Of a DNA stretch of 10,216 nt, positions 7,375 to 10,216 are shown piece by piece (positions within the stretch are counted from its first letter, which is position 1; every line of letters begins with the position of its first letter). The notes beneath the pieces are model-generated. The model ran no database searches. It saw nothing but the letters and a program-made list of their open reading frames with translations, and had not been told where the DNA came from. Origin of the DNA: Rhodospirillaceae bacterium. Its GTDB lineage: Bacteria > Pseudomonadota > Alphaproteobacteria > UBA8366. A program made the position numbers and the translations under genes. The stretch is from positions 35,594 through 45,809 of the forward strand of contig PARQ01000009.1 of assembly GCA_002711555.1 (NCBI GenBank). The letters are read 5' to 3'.

Positions 7375-7376
7375 CG
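7348..7376 (-). promoter_or_regulatory. Candidate promoter for aroK-aroB
   Basis: On the minus strand a weak CGTACA -35 box (complement of 7371-7376) stands 17 bases before TGTAAT (complement of 7348-7353), a 5 of 6 match to the -10 consensus. It is almost the mirror image of the plus-strand candidate, because both are built on the same inverted repeat. Confidence 0.3.
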
Positions 7377-7443
7377 TAGAGGGCCAAGTTTGTTAAGGCC
7401 AATAATTTCTAAACGTTAAAACAACTGCGAGATATAAGACAAG

Positions 7444-7584
7444 ATGGCTCGTTTAACAAAATTAATAGTAACTTTACTTATTTTAACAGTTATTGGGGCA
7501 GCAGTCTTTCTTGCAACAGGAGAGTTCCCGCCACCCTCAAAATCTGTAGAACAAGTAATTGATAATAAACGGTTTCAAAGGTAG
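7444..7584 (+). CDS. Small single-pass membrane peptide upstream of xerD
   Basis: This short frame encodes 46 residues. After a basic start (MARLTK) comes one hydrophobic segment of about 18 residues (7-24, rich in Leu, Ile, Val and Ala), then a short tail with FPPPSKSVEQVI (28-39) and a basic end (KRFQR). The shape is a single membrane span with a proline-rich outer or periplasmic tail. There is no lipobox and no clear signal peptidase site, so it may stay membrane-anchored. A weak purine-rich stretch precedes the ATG. It starts about 70 bases below a good candidate promoter and ends just before xerD, so both are likely on one transcript. I recall small proteins with a membrane helix and a PxPSKxV-like tail in this position in other alphaproteobacteria, but I cannot verify this. 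Function is unknown. Confidence 0.6.
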   Translation: MARLTKLIVTLLILTVIGAAVFLATGEFPPPSKSVEQVIDNKRFQR

Positions 7585-7614
7585 AAATGGCTTATCGTTG
7601 TGCACAGTGACCCA

Positions 7615-8535
7615 ATGACAAAAGTTTTTCAGTCCTGCTTCGTTGAAACGTTCCTAGAGATGCTAGTTGCCGAACGGGGTCTTTCAGCAAATACTATTGA
7701 AGCATACAAACGCGATTTGACTGATTTTGCTGACTTCTGTGACAGTCGGGGAATAAAAGTAGTGGATGCTACAGCCCAGGATTTAAGCCTTTACATGAGT
7801 AAGTTGGGTGGCGACGGCATGTCCGCCTCTACGCAAGCCCGACGGCTGTCAGCACTGAAACAATATTATAAATTCTTACATGCAGAGACTGTACGAAAAG
7901 ATGATCCAAGCACCATATTACGGAGTCCAAAAAAAGCACAGCATCTGCCGAAAATACTATCTGAGGAACAGGTTACACTTTTACTCGAAACCGCTGCTGT
8001 GGATAAAAGCCCAAAAGGTTTGCGGCTGACTGCTTTACTTGAAGTGCTATACGCTACTGGTCTAAGGGTAAGTGAATTGATCTCACTTCCATTGATATCA
8101 GTTATGGATGACAGGGACGTTCTAATTGTTCAAGGAAAAGGGAACAAAGAGCGAATGGTGCCAATAGGAAGACCAGCGAAGCAAGCAGTTAACGCCTATA
8201 AAACGGTTCGCGGAAATTTCCTGAATGGATTAAGTAAATCCTCTTGGTTATTTCCCTCAAATTCAAAAACCGGTCACATGACCCGGCAGCGTCTAGGTCA
8301 ACAGTTGAAAGAATTGGCACTCAAAGCTGGAATTGATCCGACGAAAGTAAGTCCGCACGTACTACGCCATGCTTTTGCTAGCCACTTGCTCGCAAACGGC
8401 GCTGATCTCAGAGCTGTTCAGCAAATGCTTGGGCATTCAGATCTAACGACTACACAAATATATACTCATGTATTGGACGAACGCCTCACTAAAGTTGTTA
8501 AAGACTTTCACCCTCTGACGCAGACAAGTTTCTGA
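7615..8535 (+). CDS. xerD: Tyrosine recombinase XerD
   Basis: This is a site-specific recombinase that, with XerC, resolves chromosome dimers at dif at the septum under FtsK control. From the ATG at 7615 the protein has 306 residues. In the longer form starting at GTG 7600 it has 311, and positions below use that form. The N-terminal SAM-like core-binding domain covers about 12-95. The catalytic domain (about 117-300) has the full set: R156 in ATGLRVSEL, K180 in GKGNKER, H253 and R256 in SPHVLRH, H279 in LGHS, and the nucleophile Y288 in TQIYTHV. Neither start has a good ribosome site. The ATG fits the usual short N-terminus. XerD rather than XerC is chosen mainly from its place beside aroK and accA, as in other alphaproteobacteria. 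There are no signs of an integron, phage or transposon, so a mobile integrase is unlikely. Confidence 0.9.
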   Translation: MTKVFQSCFVETFLEMLVAERGLSANTIEAYKRDLTDFADFCDSRGIKVVDATAQDLSLYMSKLGGDGMSASTQARRLSALKQYYKFLHAETVRKDDPSTILRSPKKAQHLPKILSEEQVTLLLETAAVDKSPKGLRLTALLEVLYATGLRVSELISLPLISVMDDRDVLIVQGKGNKERMVPIGRPAKQAVNAYKTVRGNFLNGLSKSSWLFPSNSKTGHMTRQRLGQQLKELALKAGIDPTKVSPHVLRHAFASHLLANGADLRAVQQMLGHSDLTTTQIYTHVLDERLTKVVKDFHPLTQTSF

Positions 8536-8622
8536 AACTTTCTATGAGAATGAAACCACTCGCTAGTTGTTTTAGTGAGCCTGTGCTAGGAAATTACCAA
8601 CAAAAAAATCGAATTTATTGAT
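8536..8622 (+). other. Spacer between xerD and accA with a short hairpin
   Basis: The 87 base spacer has a 7 bp stem with one G-T pair (CTCGCTA 8559-8565 with TAGTGAG 8573-8579) around a 7-base loop. No T run follows, so it is not a standard terminator. No clear promoter or strong ribosome site for accA was seen; accA may be read through from xerD. Confidence 0.4.
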
Positions 8623-9579
8623 ATGAAAACATTCTTGGATTTTGAACAGCCGATAGCCGACTTAGAGGGCAAGATTGAAGAATTACGCCATTTGTCCAAC
8701 AATGATGATATCAACATCACAGAGGAGGTGGGGCGGCTAAAAGAAAAGTCACAGAAGCTATTATTCCAAACGTACGACAATCTCTCACCGTGGCAAAAAG
8801 TTCAAGTCGCAAGGCACCCAGAACGTCCACACTGTGTCGACTACATAACCGAACTGATAAGCGATTTTACACCACTTGCTGGTGACCGCCAGTTCGGCGA
8901 TGACAAAGCGATAACAAGCGGTTTGGGTAAGTTTCGGGACCATAGCTGCATGGTGATAGGCCAAGAGAAAGGGGCTAACACAAGCGAAAGAGTGGAGTAC
9001 AACTTTGGCATGCCCCGGCCGGAAGGATACCGAAAAGCATATAGACTTATGCGTATGGCAGATCACTTTCGACTCCCAATTATTAGTTTTGTAGATACTC
9101 CGGGCGCGTACCCCGGCATCGGCGCTGAAGAGCGTGGGCAGGCAGAGGCCATTGCTAAGTGTATCGAAACCTGTCTTACCGTAAAGGTCCCATTCATTAG
9201 CATAATAATAGGGGAAGGAGGTTCTGGAGGTGCGATAGCAATTGCAGCGGGAGATCAAGTTCTTATGTTAGAACACAGCATTTACTCAGTTATTTCGCCT
9301 GAAGGATGTGCTTCGATATTATGGAGAGACGCAGGCGCGGCTCAAACAGCAGCAGAAGCACTGTGCCTAACAGCCACAGACCTAAAAAAACACGGTCTAA
9401 TAGATATGGTCGTGAATGAACCTTTGGGAGGGGCACACCGGGACAAAACCGGTACTATCAATGCAGTGGGAAATGCAATCGAAACAGCTCTCGAAAATTT
9501 AAAGTTACGAAATAGCAGCGAGATCTGTGCCCAACGCAGGAATAAGTATCTCAAACTCGGGGAGGCGATTACCGCATGA
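8623..9579 (+). CDS. accA: Acetyl-CoA carboxylase carboxyltransferase subunit alpha
   Basis: AccA is the alpha subunit of the carboxyltransferase half of acetyl-CoA carboxylase. With AccD it moves the carboxyl group from biotin on AccB to acetyl-CoA, making malonyl-CoA for fatty acid synthesis. The protein has 318 residues, standard length. The N-terminal helical part (1-55) contains the usual [18 protein letters not shown]. The crotonase-like core has [20 protein letters not shown] (158-177) and the oxyanion/biotin loop GEGGSGGA (197-204), followed by [14 protein letters not shown] (221-234). No zinc-binding Cys4 motif is expected here because it belongs to AccD. The ATG at 8623 gives the normal N-terminus, although its ribosome site is weak. 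The stop overlaps the start of the following lipoprotein gene by ATGA, so those two are probably coupled. Confidence 0.98.
   Translation: MKTFLDFEQPIADLEGKIEELRHLSNNDDINITEEVGRLKEKSQKLLFQTYDNLSPWQKVQVARHPERPHCVDYITELISDFTPLAGDRQFGDDKAITSGLGKFRDHSCMVIGQEKGANTSERVEYNFGMPRPEGYRKAYRLMRMADHFRLPIISFVDTPGAYPGIGAEERGQAEAIAKCIETCLTVKVPFISIIIGEGGSGGAIAIAAGDQVLMLEHSIYSVISPEGCASILWRDAGAAQTAAEALCLTATDLKKHGLIDMVVNEPLGGAHRDKTGTINAVGNAIETALENLKLRNSSEICAQRRNKYLKLGEAITA
9561..9565 (+). promoter_or_regulatory. Ribosome binding site for the lipoprotein gene
   Basis: GGAGG, within a longer GGGGAGG, lies inside the end of accA, 10 bases before the ATG at 9576. It supports translation of the overlapping lipoprotein gene and its chosen start. 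Confidence 0.7.
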
Positions 9580-10216
9580 AGTTCGTATCCCAAGCGTTCG
9601 TTATTTTATTTTTGCTATCTGGTTGTATGACCAATCCTAATTCGATATTCCGACCCGACTTTAAAAACGAACCCAAAAGTACACACACAAATCCGCCGGC
9701 AGATAATCGTTATGCAGCAAAGCAAAATACCACGCGATCAATCCCAAAAACCAAAAGCACAGATTTAAGCCATCATAACAAACTTGACTCAGGCGGTCAC
9801 AAACGCACTGCAAGAATTCCTAGCGAATTAAAATCGAGGGTCTCTGAAAAGACACCGTTGTCGGTTGATCAATATTACCGCCAACAGCTCAATTTGCACA
9901 GAGGTGATACTGTGCCGAGCTACGCCCCCCCCGCCGCTACAAAAAAGAAAGGCTCTTGGTTGTATCGATTATTTGGCGCAAGCAAAACACTGCCACCACC
10001 GACCTCAAATAACTGTTATGAAGGAATACTTACAAAAGAGGGTGTCACCTGCCAAGCCATGCGCACAAATGACGGACGCTTACTGACCCTGGGGGGACCA
10101 TTGCGAGGTTTCGGCCCGGGTGATCGCGTATGCGTTTGCGGCCCTCCCTCTGAGACCTCGTTCTGTCAACAGGGAACAACAATATACCTAGCTCTTATTG
10201 ATGATATTTGCCCTTA
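9576..10216 (+). CDS. Putative lipoprotein with a Cys-rich C-terminal domain (partial, right edge)
   Basis: The frame is open for 213 codons to the window end with no stop. Residues 1-17 form a lipoprotein signal: hydrophobic [11 protein letters not shown] with lipobox LSGC and C17 as the lipidated cysteine. Met at +2 favours the outer membrane under the usual sorting rule. Residues 18-145 are low complexity, rich in Lys, Pro, Thr, Ser and Asn, and probably disordered. From about 147 there is a compact domain with [17 protein letters not shown] (158-174), [12 protein letters not shown] (178-189) and SFCQQGTTI (195-203). It resembles small OB-like beta domains, DUF5818-type, with the pattern ECQAMR...[12 protein letters not shown]...SFCMQGTT. 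That comparison is from memory. Cysteines at 147, 159, 186, 188, 197 and 212 could form disulfides in the periplasm. The start overlaps the accA stop by ATGA and has its own ribosome site. Function is unknown. Confidence 0.83.
   Translation, partial: MKFVSQAFVILFLLSGCMTNPNSIFRPDFKNEPKSTHTNPPADNRYAAKQNTTRSIPKTKSTDLSHHNKLDSGGHKRTARIPSELKSRVSEKTPLSVDQYYRQQLNLHRGDTVPSYAPPAATKKKGSWLYRLFGASKTLPPPTSNNCYEGILTKEGVTCQAMRTNDGRLLTLGGPLRGFGPGDRVCVCGPPSETSFCQQGTTIYLALIDDICP

Noticed and set aside
7587..7610. Seven-codon frame between the peptide gene and xerD
   Set aside because: It is too short to support, has no ribosome site, and is probably chance.
7600..7614. GTG start for xerD five codons upstream of the ATG
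   Set aside because: It is not excluded, but neither start has a ribosome site and the ATG gives the more usual XerD N-terminus; the difference does not affect the domains.
7615..8535. Tyrosine recombinase as a sign of a mobile element or integron
   Set aside because: Housekeeping neighbours (aroK, accA), standard XerD length and motifs, and no attachment repeats, cassettes or phage genes point to the chromosomal recombinase.
8785..9258. 157-codon minus-strand frame
   Set aside because: It is wholly antisense to the conserved core of accA and has no family features.

Overview
The window is a stretch of ordinary chromosome from a bacterium that looks like a moderately AT-rich alphaproteobacterium, possibly of the marine Rhodospirillales type. 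The evidence is the aerobic cobaltochelatase pair CobS/CobT, the cobT-cobS-J protein-bolA cluster, and the aroK-aroB-CBS protein block facing xerD and accA. I know this neighbourhood from alphaproteobacteria, but no alignment was run. I see no rRNA, tRNA, CRISPR array, insertion sequence, phage gene or clear sign of recent transfer.

Left block, minus strand (134-3651): a J-domain protein, cobS and cobT lie head to tail with 52 and 19 base gaps and probably form one transcript. CobS (AAA+ ATPase) and CobT (VWA/MIDAS protein with an acidic linker) are the two small subunits of the cobaltochelatase that inserts cobalt into hydrogenobyrinic acid a,c-diamide. The large subunit CobN is not in the window. 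bolA reads the other way from a 79 base divergent promoter region. Between bolA and the next gene is a convergent 290 base spacer with a perfect 9 bp tandem repeat and several short dyads.

Middle block, minus strand (4303-7291): aroK, aroB and a HlyC/CorC-family CNNM/CBS membrane protein are joined by two ATGA start/stop overlaps, a tightly coupled operon. AroB and AroK supply steps 2 and 5 of the shikimate pathway.

Right block, plus strand (7444-end): a 46-residue membrane peptide, a tyrosine recombinase (XerD), AccA of acetyl-CoA carboxylase, and a proline/lysine-rich lipoprotein that overlaps accA by ATGA and runs off the right edge. Between the divergent aroK and peptide genes lies a perfect 11+11 bp inverted repeat covering plausible promoter boxes on both strands, the clearest regulatory signal here.

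Nothing amounts to a new defence or mobile system. The best second looks are the symmetrical aroK/xerD control region, the unlisted lipoprotein, the small peptide gene, the J protein with a Cys-rich head, and a possible small Lys-Pro repeat ORF overlapping the end of cobT.
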